Origin: Eucalyptus grandis
Taxonomy: Eukaryota; Streptophyta; Magnoliopsida; Myrtales; Myrtaceae
Direction of reading: 5' to 3'
DNA: 64,000 nt
Assembly: GCF_016545825.1 (NCBI RefSeq)
Contig: NC_052613.1
Span: 12,586,001 to 12,650,000 of the forward strand
Below are positions 1 through 12,600 of this stretch, one piece after another. The position numbers and the translations under genes are program-made. Under the pieces are notes generated by a model. The model ran no database searches. It had not been told where the DNA came from and saw only the letters and a list, made by a program, of their open reading frames with translations. Within the stretch, counting starts at the first letter, position 1. Each line of letters begins with the position of its first letter.

Positions 1-1803
1 CAATAATATATATGGAACTTGGAACTGACCTTGAAATCTATAATAGGAGAGGTTATAGAATATGCAGGATTGGCTCCATGCGAAACTTGTATGAAACCCA
101 AATCGATCTTTCCTCGGTATCATGAATCTTATATTTGCAGAGTCATGGTTAGGTTTGGTCGATAAGGTTCTCTTTTGTATCAACTTGGGGCCAACCCATG
201 TTCATAATTATGCAAAATTCATCGACCTTTAATCTGACTTTAGATGATCATATTTGGCCTTAGATGAGATTCCCCCTAGATTTTTCATACATGTAGATTT
301 GACTTTTCTAGTCACATGGCCATCGCCATGAGGTATCTGAGCTAGTTTATATGCAGCCGGCCTGCTCGAATGATTTGCCAAACGAACGATTGGGCACCCT
401 CTTTTTCTTGGCTTGAATTTAGGGATAGGTATTTTCGAAATCTTAAAAATTGTCACAAAAGCCCAAATTGAGTTTTAAAACTTTTAAAAAGTGTAATCAA
501 ATCCTAAAACTTATTTCTTTAAACTTTCAAAAATTGTAATCACTAGAAGGACTTTTATTGGACCAAGTTGATGAGCTCGATTATATTTCGTGACAAATTT
601 TAGAACTTCCAACGCACTTATTTCTTAGATTTTTAAAATGACCTCTTCTACCTTGATTATCAACCGCTACATAGAGTTCTGCAATTCAAAAAAGCATAGG
701 AACGTGGAACAAAGACCGTCTCAATTCACATTATTTCGGTCGCCAAAATTTGACCTCACACGCATACACAGCACCGATTATGGAAAAAATTAGATGCCCC
801 AATTTTCAAAGCGCCCACAACACGTAAACGATAGTTTTAGGAAAAGTCTTTGTTGACTGTCCTTGACGGAGTGACAGTTAGCTAAGAACCGCGCATTTTC
901 AATGGGAATTGGTTGACCTTTTCAACCGGTTTCCATCCTTTACACTTTTTTTTCTTTTAATCTTTTCCAAGAAAGAATTAGTGAGAATCCTACTCGTCCT
1001 TGGACGAAAACAGATAATATAGATTAGTGCACATAAGACTCAAGTCCATCTTTTACCTTATATATACATACATACATACATATATATATATTTTTTTTTT
1101 TCTTATTACAAACTTAAATTGAGAGATAAAATCTTTAAAGGGCCCGCACAATCAATTTTCATGAATAAAATGAAAGAAAAAAATAAATTGGTTACCAAAA
1201 TATAAATAATTATAGGTAAAAAATATTGAAATCGCTAATGTTATTATATAGATATATTAAATTTAAAAATAAAAAAGCTTGAAGTGTCGGCTTCCTTTAC
1301 CAGTTTCATTTTTACCCCTTTTTTTCTCAAGATTTGAATAATTCTTTATTAAAAGCTCGAATTGAGAAACAAATCAAAGTAATAATATTCACACAATAAG
1401 AAACAAATCCTACAATACTATTTAAATAATAAGAAATATATAAAGAATTTAGTGGAAACATTTAAAATAGTGGATATTATTCTCTACTCAAAGAAAAAGA
1501 TTATGTAGATATTGTTCTCAAATTTTTAAATAAAAACAACTTAATAACTCAAAAATAGGAATGTAATCTTCTTCTTCTTCTTCTTCTTCTTTTGGGGGGG
1601 AGAATGTGTATTTACCTTGTACATTTTGAAATTCAATTGTTGTACAATGTTGTAATTGAATAACTCATAACTGTGGAGAAAGGTTCATCAATCTTTACTT
1701 TTCTTATTGTAAGAAAGTAAGATGTATTTAGTTGTCGAATTTTAGTTTGAATCTATATATTTTAGACATATAATTCTTAATTTTTTCTTGACATCTCATT
1801 CGG
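1..1803. other. Intergenic, no gene recognised
   Basis: AT-rich sequence with no coding region I can support. It contains a short TA/CATA tract near 1059-1090 and a CTT microsatellite at about 1568-1591. The small minus-strand open frame at 229-456 has no recognisable domain and no supporting splice context, so it is not called. Confidence 0.6.
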
Positions 1804-2190
1804 ATGGATGGAGCTAGTATCATAAGCAACTTTGCCAATGAAAATAATAGTGGGGATGAAGACGAAATGGACAATGCAACTGAAGATGCTAATCATGAAA
1901 GTGTCACGATACTAGAGAACGTGAAAATCGAAACTTGCATAGTTATGGAGTTTAATTCTTATGATGAGGCAACTTATGCAAAAGAAGTAGGATTTGGCAA
2001 CTTGTATAAAAGAAAAGGCAATGAGGACAAATGAGGTGCAATACTTTGTTGCTGTCGTTAAGGGTACAAGATCGAAAAGGAATCAGTTAAGTCAAGACCA
2101 AGAAAAAGATGCGGTTGTCCATAATTAATTAGAGTACATCTAGTTGGGCCTCATAAGTGGGAAATAACAAAAGTTGTCCCGGAAACGGCC
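1804..2190 (+). pseudogene. FAR1/FRS-type DNA-binding domain relic
   Basis: FAR1-related proteins are plant transcription factors derived from Mutator-like transposases. They start with an acidic region followed by a zinc-finger-like FAR1 domain. The frame opening at 1804 shows that order: an acidic N-terminus, then MEFNSYDEA and AKEVGFG (family pattern: MEF-S-EEA and ARRVGFS), then past a TGA at 2032 the same frame reads AILCCCRKGYK, SRPRKRCGCP, IRVHLVGPHKWEITKVVPE. Family equivalents are the CNKEGY, RPR-TREGC and KWVITKFV blocks. Two further in-frame TAA codons lie after CCCR and after CGCP. About six residues are missing between DEA and YAKEVGF, and nothing of the downstream MULE or SWIM domains is seen. 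It is a broken 5' fragment. Whether it came from a domesticated FRS gene or from a MULE transposase cannot be told from this piece. Confidence 0.72.
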
Positions 2191-2321
2191 GCAATGACAT
2201 GCTTGATGACATGATTGATGACCTCCCTCTCTCCTTTCATCCCTCCTGTAGGTGGAGTGCAGAGTCCGGCGCGGCGCGATTGATGAGGTTCCGATGACGG
2301 AGGTTGAAGAAAATGGACTGA

Positions 2322-2323
<2 letters not shown>

Positions 2324-2384
<61 letters not shown>
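2324..2384. repeat. (GA)n microsatellite
   Basis: About 30 uninterrupted GA dinucleotides immediately downstream of the FAR1 relic. On the minus strand it creates a false Ser-Leu repeat open frame. Confidence 0.95.
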
Positions 2385-2387
<3 letters not shown>

Positions 2388-2696
2388 TGACATCCGCTTA
2401 TTCTGTAACATTAAATTCAGAGGAAGCTACCAAGAGAAAAAGTCTGGATAGAAGTCTGGATAGAGGTCGGTCGTATGGAACATTCTCTTTTTCAAAGATT
2501 TTATTTCTCAAAATTTTGGATTTTGCCAAGTTCTATTTCACTTGCTTAGAGGGTAGACTTCGCGCACCAAAAGAAAAAGTTAATAAACTTCCAATTCAAA
2601 CTAAATTTGTATAACACCAAAAGTTATTATATTTCGAGGTAAAAGCAATAACATTGACATGATAGAGTCAAATATCGAAAAACTGATAAAACAAAA

Positions 2697-3428
2697 AGAA
2701 TGCAATTAAAGTTACGACCACGGGAAAAATGAACGTCAGGATCAAGTAATTCTATAACGAAGGAGAAAATGAATTACAATGGCATTACACTTATGTTAAA
2801 ATTCACAATGCTCCATTTTTTTGCCATAATGTAGATAGTTAGATGTTGGAGTTAAGAGTAAACAAAAGCATTTTCCCCGTAGGAAAAACCAATGAATTTG
2901 AATCTTGATGGTGAAAACTCCAGAAGCTCACAGATAAACAAATTCAAAACGAAAATGACAAGAAAAAAACTACTAAAAAGGAATTACATTGAAATGTGTC
3001 AATTTAGCCATTTATTAAGCAATCAAATAACAAAAATCTATAATGTTTAACCGAAGAATTTTCACTTTTCATGTATAATTAGATAAGGTTTTTATAATAA
3101 TACAAATAAAACAAGGCACACGAAATTCAGGAACGGGAAAAAAGTTTGCCCATTACCATCCAAAAAAGGTTGCAATTAAAGTTGTGCCCACGGAAAATTG
3201 GACGTTGAGATCATGTAATTCTTTTATTAAGGAGAAAATAAATTAATATGGTCCCATACTTAGGCTTAAATGCTTTGCACTTGAAATTTTTTGCCATGAG
3301 ATAGATGGTTAGGCAGCACAAGAAAAGTAATCAAAAGCATTTTCCCTGAAGGAAAAACCGATGAATAAGAAGTCTTGATTGTGAAACTCTAAATAATCAA
3401 AGGTAAACAAATTCAAAAGGAAATGACA
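2697..3428. repeat. Diverged tandem duplication, period about 470 bp
   Basis: The stretch starting near 2700 (TGCAATTAAAGTTACGACCA, then GGAGAAAATGAATTACAATGG, TTTTGCCATAATGTAGATAG, AAGCATTTTCCCCGTAGGAAAAACC) recurs in the same order from about 3168 to 3428 with many substitutions. The copies are roughly 260 bp each with unrelated sequence between them. No coding capacity is evident. Confidence 0.75.
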
Positions 3429-3896
3429 GGAAAAGGAAAAACAATTAAAGAGGGGATTATGAAAAAGAAGGAAAAAGGAGAAAAGGCTTTGCGTGCTTGC
3501 CGATTAAAGGAAAAGACTCCATACGGTCAACTTTTCCAACTCCTTAGTGCAACTCTTCAAAAGAGAAAAGATTTTTTTTTTTTTTTAAAGATTAGTATGA
3601 CCAAAAAAAGAAAAAGAAAATAAAAAAACAAAGCAAAGCAAATATTTCTAGCGACATGACAACATCAATCCACATCCATCTCTCTTCAACTTAGCCAAAA
3701 TACCATTGCCGTTCATCCCTAGTTTAACCTTCATAGCAAAAGGAGCTTAAACCCTCCATCCCTTGACTCAAAGCGCGTTGCTTAACACCTTGAATTTTTT
3801 TAACTCTTATATGAAATTATTTACTTTAATCAAATGATTTATCAAACTGTTCTCTAAGTGAGTTATCAACTAGTTTGAGTTTAATACCCAAAAATG

Positions 3897-4161
3897 GGAA
3901 AATTACCAAAACAGTTGTAAACCTATTGTAATTTTTCCAACTTAGTCCTAAATCTTTTTTTTTTTTTTTTTATCAATTTAGTTCTAAACCTTTTATAATT
4001 GTGCCAATTCAGTCCATTCAACCAAATTTAGCTAGCCGACCAACACCATCACACTAACATTGACGTGTCAATCTTTTAAAATTTTTCCAACATTGATGAG
4101 CCTCACTAGATTGACAGCAAGGTTGGTCTCACCTTGGGTGGGCAAGGCCTTGTTGTTGCAG

Positions 4162-4205
<44 letters not shown>

Positions 4206-4476
4206 AATAAATAAATTGAAAAAATATTAAAAAAATTAACATGTCAGCACCGCTGGTCAAATTTGGCCGGATGTATAAGGAAATATAATAAAAAAGACAA
4301 TAAAAGAAAATGAAAGAATACAAAAGAATAAGGTAATAAAATAGGAAATCTAGAATAGTAGAATAGTTTAAATTAACACAATTACAAAAGATTTAAGACT
4401 AAATTGGAAAAAAGGGGGGTTTAGGACAGAATTGAAAAAATTGCGATAAATTTACGACTGTTTTGATAATTTTTCC
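3897..4476. mobile_element. Non-autonomous TIR element, family A (full length)
   Basis: The left end reads GGAAAATTACCAAAACAGTT and runs into GTAAACCTATTGTAATTTTT. The right end is its inverted repeat (CGATAAATTTACGACTG, then TTTTGATAATTTTTCC). Subterminal sequences such as CAATTTAGTTCTAAACC are also inverted between the ends. The interior of about 0.5 kb holds no transposase and carries a GA microsatellite (about 4165-4203) beside a small GC-richer patch. A clear target-site duplication could not be fixed, so superfamily is open. Related single ends occur at 52140-52262 and 57470-57720. Confidence 0.75.
4165..4203. repeat. (GA)n microsatellite inside TIR element
   Basis: About 19 GA repeats within the family A element. 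Confidence 0.95.
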
Positions 4477-6000
4477 AATAGAAAACTAGTGCTATATTTA
4501 TCCTTTTTTAAGTTTTGTGTCTTGAAAAATCATAAATTGTTCATCTCTAATAGTTTTTCTGTCATAAAAATATTGACCAATCTTTCCTTCGTCAACTTCC
4601 GTTCAATATTCTAGATAATTACGAACGTGGAAACACACTTGACAAACAATTTGGAATATCAATGTATGACTTGATTCCTCATGAAATTTCATTATAGATG
4701 GGTCACCTAAACGTCATTGGTTTTGTGAAGTCGGATCTGAAAAAAATAAACTAAGATTGAAAATTCTACTAAAATTTACTAATTCGTCCTAAGAGCTCCC
4801 TCACCTTTCAAAAAGTGGGGAAATGATGACAAGAGTTGATAATTTTTTAAATAAATAAATAAATAAAAGAGTTAGTAAGTAATTTAAACGAGAAGTAACC
4901 CAAAAGGAGTTGGTAATTATAGTCAAAGGAAAGTTGGTAAATCGTCAAAAGAAAGATTGACAAACTCATGTGGGAGCTTAATAAATTTAAGCCGGTAGTA
5001 AAGATGATAAGTAAAAGTTGGTGAGAAAACTTGATAACTTGTAAATTGTCAAAAAGATCCAATGATTTTATTATGAATAAGTTATCGGGAAACTAGGTGA
5101 TCAATAACTTATTTAATTAACAATCTTTTAACACTTAGAAGAAATTTCAAATTTCTACTAGCACGAAAAATGTTTTTTTTTTTTTTTTTTAACAAAACAC
5201 TATAATCATCCCAACATAAGTATTTCCCTAAGTGGATAAAGGAAAGTTAGAGTGATTTCTTTTTTCCTCAGACAAGGTAGCTTCATCCTCGTGTAAGAAT
5301 ATACCTACAGAAAAACCATCCCTCTCTCTCTGTGAAAACTGAACCATGAATGCGGAACCTGGAAGGAAAGAAGAATCGACGACGAGATGCATGTGGCATA
5401 TCTGAATGCGAAATCTCCGGTGTGAATGCAGTAATATCAATTCTCACCATGTGAGCCATGCACTACACAATGAGCAGTCTAGGTGAAGTCCTCTCCTCTC
5501 TAAGCTCGCCCCTATCCCAGTTACTGCTCACGATCCATGCGCGTTTCTGATTGAGTCACAGCCTGTGATGAACTGTATTCAGCCTTGATCAACTGTATTC
5601 ACCTGACACACATGCGTTCATCTCGTGTTGCAAATCAATTGATGGTTTGGCACACAGTAGATGGAACCGCGGTAATGACTAAAGTCAAGAGCTGCTTTAT
5701 CCAATGGCCTTTTCCGATCCTTTTTAATCTTATGTTGGCACATGTTTGGCAGGGACATTGCATTGACATTAAGCTTGCAACTTAACTCATCGAGTATTTA
5801 TATATATATATATATGAAGATTTGAAAAGGAACACTTTGGAGCGAGGGGCCAGAAAAGCTGGTGAAGAATCCATACCATGTGGGCTTAAATACGAGTGGA
5901 CCAAGCCTGGTTGTGCTTCTAATTTTGTTTTGTTTTATTGATCAGAAAAGAGATCTCCAGTTCATTAGGACCGAGCCAAAATACAAGAGCGAGGGACATC
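4477..6000. other. Intergenic, no gene recognised
   Basis: Low-complexity AT-rich sequence with poly-T runs (near 5170) and a TA microsatellite (about 5798-5815). Short open frames have no recognisable similarity. Confidence 0.6.
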
Positions 6001-7439
6001 GGCAAAAGAACGCTTCAAGTGCCTTAACTTTGCACAAAGGGACACTTAAGTGCTATAACTTACGAAAGGTACACTTAAGTGCCAAAATCGGAGTAAAATG
6101 GATCACTTGAGTGCCAATCCGGCCAAAATCCGGCCAAAATGCTGACGTGTCAATTTTCCGGCGAAGCAAGTGCGAAACGGCGTCGTTTTAATGCTGATGT
6201 GGCCAAAAATTTAATAAAAAATTAATTTAAAACTAAATTTATTTAAATATTTATAAAATATTAAAAAAATTTAAATTTTTAAATTTTTAAAAATTTCAAA
6301 ATTTCAAAAATTTAGAAAATTTTGTAAAAATTTTATAAAAATTTATAAAATTCTATAAAAATTTATAAAATTCTATAAAAATTTATAAAATTCTATAAAA
6401 ATTTATAAAATATTTAAAAATTAAAAATAAATTAAAAAGAAATTAAAAGTTAAAAAAATAAAAAAAAATTCAAAAATTTTAGAAAATTTTAAAAAATTTA
6501 AAAATTTTAGAAAATTCATTAATTTTAATTTTAAAATAAATTTATTTAAAAATTTTAAAAATTAAAAACATTTGCAAAATTAAAAAGTTACAAAAAATAA
6601 TTTTAAAAAAAAAAAAAGAAAAGGGTGCCGGTTGAGGGCTGAAATTTTTTGTAAATTTTTTAAATTTTTGTAAATTTCGTAAGTTTTTTAAATTTTTTTT
6701 CTAAAATTGTTTGTAAATTTTTTGAATTTTTTGTAAATTTTTTGAATTTTTTGTAAATTTTTTAAATTTTATGTAAATTTTGTAAATTTTATGTAAATTT
6801 TGTAAATTTTTTTATAAATTTTGTAAATTTTTTGTAACTTTCTAAAAATTTTTGCAAATTTTTAAAATTTTGTAAATTTTAATTATTTTTTAAAATTTTT
6901 TAAATTTTGTCTAAATTTTTTAAATTTTATGTAAATTTTGTAAATTTTTTGTAATTTTTTGTAATTTTTTTGTAATTTTTTGTAATTTTTTTGTAACTTT
7001 CTAAATTTTTTTGTAAATTTTGTAAATTTTTTAGTAATTTTTTAATTTTTTTTTTAAATTTGTAAATTTTTTGTAATTTTGTAATTCTTTTTTAATGTTT
7101 AAAGTTTCTAAATTTTTTAAAAATGTTTTAAATAAATTTATTTTTAAATAAATTTATTTTAAATTTAATTTAAATAATTTTTATATTATTATAAAATTCA
7201 AATGATGTCAAAACGACGTCGTTTTGGCCGACCGAGCCGACTCGGCTCTCCCGAGACACATCAGCGAGAAATATTAATATTTTAATGCCACGTATGATTT
7301 CCGGCCAACTTCGCCGGAGATGGCACTTAGGTGTCCCACTTTTCTTAAAATGTGGCGGCTTAAGTGTACCTTCTCGTAAATGTTATTAGATTTAAGTGTC
7401 CTTTACACAAAGCTTATGGCACTTCAGGGTCCGCACGTC
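6001..7439. mobile_element. Non-autonomous TIR element, family B (full length)
   Basis: Long terminal inverted repeats of roughly 80 bp are visible. The left end carries AAGTGCCTTAACTTTGCACA, AAAGGGACACTTAAG and GGTACACTTAAGTGCC; the right end (7356-7430) carries their reverse complements (GGCTTAAGTGTACCTTCTCG, TTTAAGTGTCCTTTACACA, TTATGGCACTTCAG). Next inward, both ends carry sequences related to GCCAAAATCCGGCC and to a CGTCGTTTT motif. The interior (about 6220-7190) is almost pure A/T with degenerate repeats of GTAAATTTT and TTATAAAATTC type and codes for nothing. A possible imperfect 9-10 bp duplication flanks it (GAGGGACATC at 5991-6000, GAGGACATC at 7440-7448), which would fit a Mutator-like element, but the outermost bases of the ends match poorly. 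Relatives are at 50086-50142, 50800-51508 and 63573 to the window end. Confidence 0.75.
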
Positions 7440-8035
7440 GAGGACATCAAAACACGTCACATCTTGATGCCTTTATGACCAAGTCCGTTGATCTAATTGA
7501 TTCTCGAGTGCAATCGGCCAATTCAAGATTGTTGAAAAAGGGCCAAGAGGTCTTTGCATTCCGTAATAAGTGGCTCAACATCCTAAGAGCAAAGAGAGGA
7601 ATCTTGTAAATATCTTATCAAAGTGGAATTGCCTGACTCTAGAACTAACTTTAGTTCAAAGTAACTTACGGGAGCATGGAGACAAGATAGGGTTTCGGGT
7701 TGAAGAGCTCACCACTAGGGTTGTGTTTTTAGTTGGGTCCTACGTTTTGTGAGGTTAATTTCGCTTGCAGATGGGAATGAAGCTGGCTCATGCAATTTCT
7801 CGAGACTAACTCAGGCTTGATGGGTTGATTATGATACACTTGTTTAAATTTGATTTTAGGTTGAGCTCGCCAAATTTTCAGCTAAAACGCTTGCGAAGTT
7901 AATTGAGCTTATTATATTTTGCAAAAAAAAAAAAAAATTGCTATTGATAAACTTTACCTAAACATCCTAGGAAAATTTCCAAAGACCCCTAGATTGTACA
8001 TATTTTTTCAAAAGACCCTCAAAGAGAGTGGGAAT

Positions 8036-8483
8036 TTTTCTAAAGAAAAAAGAATATCCCTCAAAGTGTACCACCATACTCTAAACGACCCACACCTCAT
8101 CGCCGGTTGTAAAAGGCAACTTCCGACGACCATGGCAACAGTCACATGTGCATTTCTTACAATTGGGTGAGGGCATTTTTGTCCCAAAAAATCATCTCAT
8201 TTTTAAGCCATGCAAACGTTGAGAAAGATATTGGGGGAAGAAGAGAGAGCTAGGGACTTTTTCTATAGAAAAAAAGAATATCCCTCAAAGTGTACCCCCC
8301 TATTCTAAACGATCCACACCTCATCGCCGGTTGTAAAAGGCAACTTACGATGACCACGGTGACAGTCACATGTGCCTTTCTTACAATTGGGTGAGGCCAT
8401 TTTTGTCCCAAAAAATAATCTCCCTTTTAAGCCATGCAAAAGTTGAGAAAGATATTGGGGGAAGAAGAGAGAGCCAGGGTTCG
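8036..8483. repeat. 224-bp tandem duplication
   Basis: Two adjacent copies with about 224-bp period. Landmarks present in both are GAATATCCCTCAAAGTGTAC, CACACCTCATCGCCGGTTGT, GACAGTCACATGTGC or close to it, CTTACAATTGGGTGAGG and GATATTGGGGGAAGAAGAGA. The copies differ at scattered positions. No coding function is seen. Confidence 0.88.
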
Positions 8484-9616
8484 AAAAAAGATTTATGGCA
8501 GATTCCAATCGAGAGTGGAGATCAGGAATTGAGGATGCGAACGGGAGTCCGATCATCCCACTGCATGTCTGCTCGCTATCGATTCCATTGGAACCTAGCC
8601 CCAGAACTTGCTCTAAGTTTAATTGCTTTGACATTTAATTGCTCCAACCAGATTAATGATCTTTCTTCCGCCAATTTTGGTAGGCTTCAAGATCACGGCA
8701 ACATTCAGGCAAGCCACCTCCTTCAAGATCGCAACAATCTAGGGTTTCCATCACCTCTTGCTCATCAAGGAGATATTGAATCTTTCAGAGCAAGATGTTA
8801 TAGTTCTCGCCATCTGGTTTCTCATTTTTGTTCATATCATCAAAAAAATTTCTTGCATCCATTTTCAACCACATTCAAGAAATGCGCATGAGATATTAAT
8901 AATTAGCACATATCACTATTTTGCAGCATTAATCTAAATTACATAATAAAAATTTTATGCAAGTCACAAGATCAAAATTTGCAAATGGTCTTGATCATCT
9001 CTTGCGCCCAAGTACTCAATGGTTATATGTAGTTTAATATGCGTAGAAATAAATTGTAGGAGAAAACTAATAAGTCTCACTTAACTAAAAACACACTCCC
9101 ACTTAACTATCCTGTACACTTTCTTGATTGATGTTAAGCATTAAATCAATGACATATATAAACAAAAGTATCATATGCTACTTATCAAACTCTAAATTAG
9201 TGATTCTAACATTCACAATGAATAGAGTCCATTACTCGCTTTGATACCAACATTGAAGAATGGGCAGCAGAAACGTAGCACGATTATTTAACTACATATC
9301 TCTTGTAGTCTCAACGTCAATTCCTCTAGAATGACGGGACTATTTTACATTGCTAGTTAAAATCACAATCTTTATGTAATATTTCTTCGAACCCGTAAAC
9401 AACTCATTGGCAAACTCATACTACTCGAGCAAGAGTTGGGTTCCTCTAGAATGACGGGACTATTTTTCAGTGTTCTATATGTCCTATGTTATTTGCTTGT
9501 GAGAAGCCCTACCTCTTCATAGAAGGTGAAAGAAGACCCTCAGTCTTCCTCTATAATTCTCCATTATTCCACTGTTTTATCATATGACGGTGGAAGAATT
9601 ATTACTTGTAACTCCC
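8484..9616. other. Intergenic, expected 5' part of the ALDH10 locus not found
   Basis: The first exons of the downstream ALDH10 relic should lie here but no sequence for the N-terminal third could be recognised. A short direct repeat (TTCCTCTAGAATGACGGGAC) occurs at about 9331 and 9440. Open frames here match nothing I know. Confidence 0.5.
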
Positions 9617-12600
9617 ACATAATTAGAGGAAAACTGGAGGCAATTGACTGTGGAAAACCTCTGGACGAAGCAGCATGGGACATGGTGCCATTTGTAAAGC
9701 TTGTACAACATTTTACTTTGTTCCCATATAATTCACTAATATGGTTGTTAATTCCATCTAGGACGATGTAGCTGGTTGCTTTGAGTACTACGCAGATCTT
9801 GCTGAAGGTTGGGTGCTAAGCAAACGGCTCCTGTCTCTCTTCCTATGGAGTCATTTAAGAGCAATGTTCTCAAGGAACCAGTTGGTGTTGCATTAATTAC
9901 TCTATGGTAATGGTGCTTTATTCTGCTGACCAGATGCGCCACCTAGAAATATCATAGTTTTTCTTTCTAACCATTAGATATCATTGACTGGATCAACATG
10001 TTATCATCAGCCTCTAGCAACTAAATGATGGCCTTTGGTTTTTGTGAGATTCTCATCTGCTCTTGTTAGACTTTGCTGTTTTGGTAGCAACATGAGTTTT
10101 TGTGTCATTTGGGAGATGATGATTTTTAATTCTTGCTCTGAACGTTCAATGGCCTTCCTTGATGGAGTAAAATGATAAAAGTTCTTGGTTATGACGATGA
10201 ATCTCATGAAATGCAGGAACTACCCTCTTTTGATGGCTACTTGGAAAGTAGCTCCTGCTCTGGCTGCTGGTTGTACAGCGATACTGAAGCTTTCTGAGTT
10301 GGCATCTGCGTATGTGTTAATCTTCACTTGCATCATTAACTCAATTCACTCATTTTCCTTATTATTTTTTAATGCACCTGAGTGTGTTCTTGAAACTTCA
10401 GGACATGCTTGGAGCTTGCTGAGGTGTGTAGGGAGGTGGGTCTTCCTCCTGGTGTCCTCAATATTCTGACTGGACTTGGCCATGAAGCTGGAGCTCCTTT
10501 GGCATCTCATCCCCAAGTCGACAAGGTCTGTATTCTCCCATCATCTCTTCATTAACATTTTGTGAAGTTTTTTCTGACACATTCTGCAAATTGGTTTTAT
10601 TTTATTTTATTTTTACATATATCACTATGTGTCTACCCCACCTCAGCTGGGTCTTATCAACAGATTGCATTTACAGGAAGCTCAGCTCCAGGGAGCAAGA
10701 TTATGACCGCCGCTGCTCAACTTGTCAAGGTGCAGCTATTTTTCATGTCTTTGTTTAATTCAACAGAGGAAAGTCTTCGTGTGAGAGTAACCTTTCTGGC
10801 ATGTGTACATTATGACCTCGCAGCCTGTTTCGCTGGAACTTGGTGGAAAAAGCCCCATTGTTGTGTTTGAGGATGTTGATCTTGAAAAAGGTTGGTGCAT
10901 TCTGGAGCATGTACCCCTCAATAAGACTGATACAATTGCTATTTTCCTTCAGAAATTCGTTGCGATGGTGCATTCATTCTTGGGTGATTTCTATGTGAAT
11001 AAGCTTGATTATGTATGCAATGTTGCTGAAAATAGGCCTTACTACTTGTATTTTAAACAGCTGCTGAATGGACAATTTTCGGATGCTTTTGGACGAATGG
11101 TCAAATTTGCAGTGCTACATCTAGACTTATCGTGCGTGAAAGTTATCTCTGCATTGCAAGGTCATTTTGTATGCGTTTCTTTTATTTCCTACCTCTGGCA
11201 CTTGCACTTGGTAAAACTTCTAGATTGATTTTACTTCATTCTACCTAATCATGCATTTGGTTGCATTCCTGAATTAGCATGAGATATCATGCATCGACCT
11301 GGAGATACATATGTAATGTGAAAAAGAAAAGCAAAATGCAGCAAGAATCTTCTTTTTTGTTATTGAAGATTCGGGAGCTTTAAATCAATTTATTGAGAGA
11401 AGTTGTGAATTGAGTAGTCAGATCTCGTGAGCCATTCATAAGAACATGGAGGTGGAACTAATGTCGAGTCAACCCTCCGTACCAGCTTTATGGAAGGAGT
11501 CGAGAAAATCTTTTAGTTGAGAAAACTGTGTGCTTATAATTTGCGAAGAAGTAACTGAGAACTTTGGGCACACAAAAGTCATGCTTAAATGAAATAAAAT
11601 GTCAGAGGTCAGATGACCATAATTGTTCGCTAGGTGCGCAAATATCTTATGAAGTGATTGCTCTCTTTCAAACCATCATATTATATGTTTTGCATTATAT
11701 TGAATGGGTATATCACAATTTTTTCAGGAAAGCATTGCTGCTCAATTCATCGAGAAGCTTGTTCAATGGAGCAAAAATATAAAAATATCTGATCCCTTAG
11801 AAGAGGGTTGCAGGCTTGGCCCGTGAGTGAGGGGCAGGTATATCATTCATTACCTGCAGGTTCGGTACTGTATAGTTCTGTAGTATACTAGTTGGTGCAT
11901 GTATATGAGTCCGTTATTATCTTACGACCCTTACCCATTTGTGAAGATGCATTCTGTAGGGTTTTCGGTCATAACAAATTCCTGGATTAGTTTACCAATC
12001 ATTGTAGATAGTAGTGAAGATTTAGAATACATAACTTCCACAATTATTTTACTTTTGGGAGAAGTATAGCCCTTGTCCTGTAGCCATTGCAGCAGTTGTA
12101 TCTTGGGCATAGTCTACGCCGTTCATTCACTATAATCGGGGGCAAATGATCATTTTTGAGGTGACGTGTGGAATGAAGGCGATAATTTCTCCCATAAGTG
12201 CCATGTGTTTGGAAGAAATCATGGGAAATAGCTTTAGTCTGGGATTTTTAATTACCATTGGTTCTTTTCACTTTTCAATGTTTAGCATCAAATCTGTCAC
12301 CTGGACGTCGAAATGATAATTTCATTTTCTTTGCTTCAGTATGAGAAAATACTGAAGTTCATCTCCACGGCTAAGAGCGAGGGGGCTACTATTTTGTGTG
12401 GTGGAGATTGTCCCGAGGTACAGGGCTCTAGCTCGTCACTTTTAGTACTCTCGTGAAGAACCCTTCTGCTTCTGAAAATGCTTTTCCTGACTTCTGTGTA
12501 TCATCTCAAACAATTGATAGCATTTGAAGATGGGATTCTTCCTTGAGCCAACCATCATAACAGATGTCACCACATCAATGCAAATTTGGAGAGAGGAAGT

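Noticed and set aside
2151..2411. Minus-strand frame with a long Ser-Leu repeat
   Set aside because: It is the translation of the GA microsatellite at 2324-2384; the same applies to the frame at 4129-4323.
8305..8891. Open frames of 109 and 173 codons on opposite strands
   Set aside because: They overlap the 224-bp tandem duplication and have no recognisable domain or splice support.
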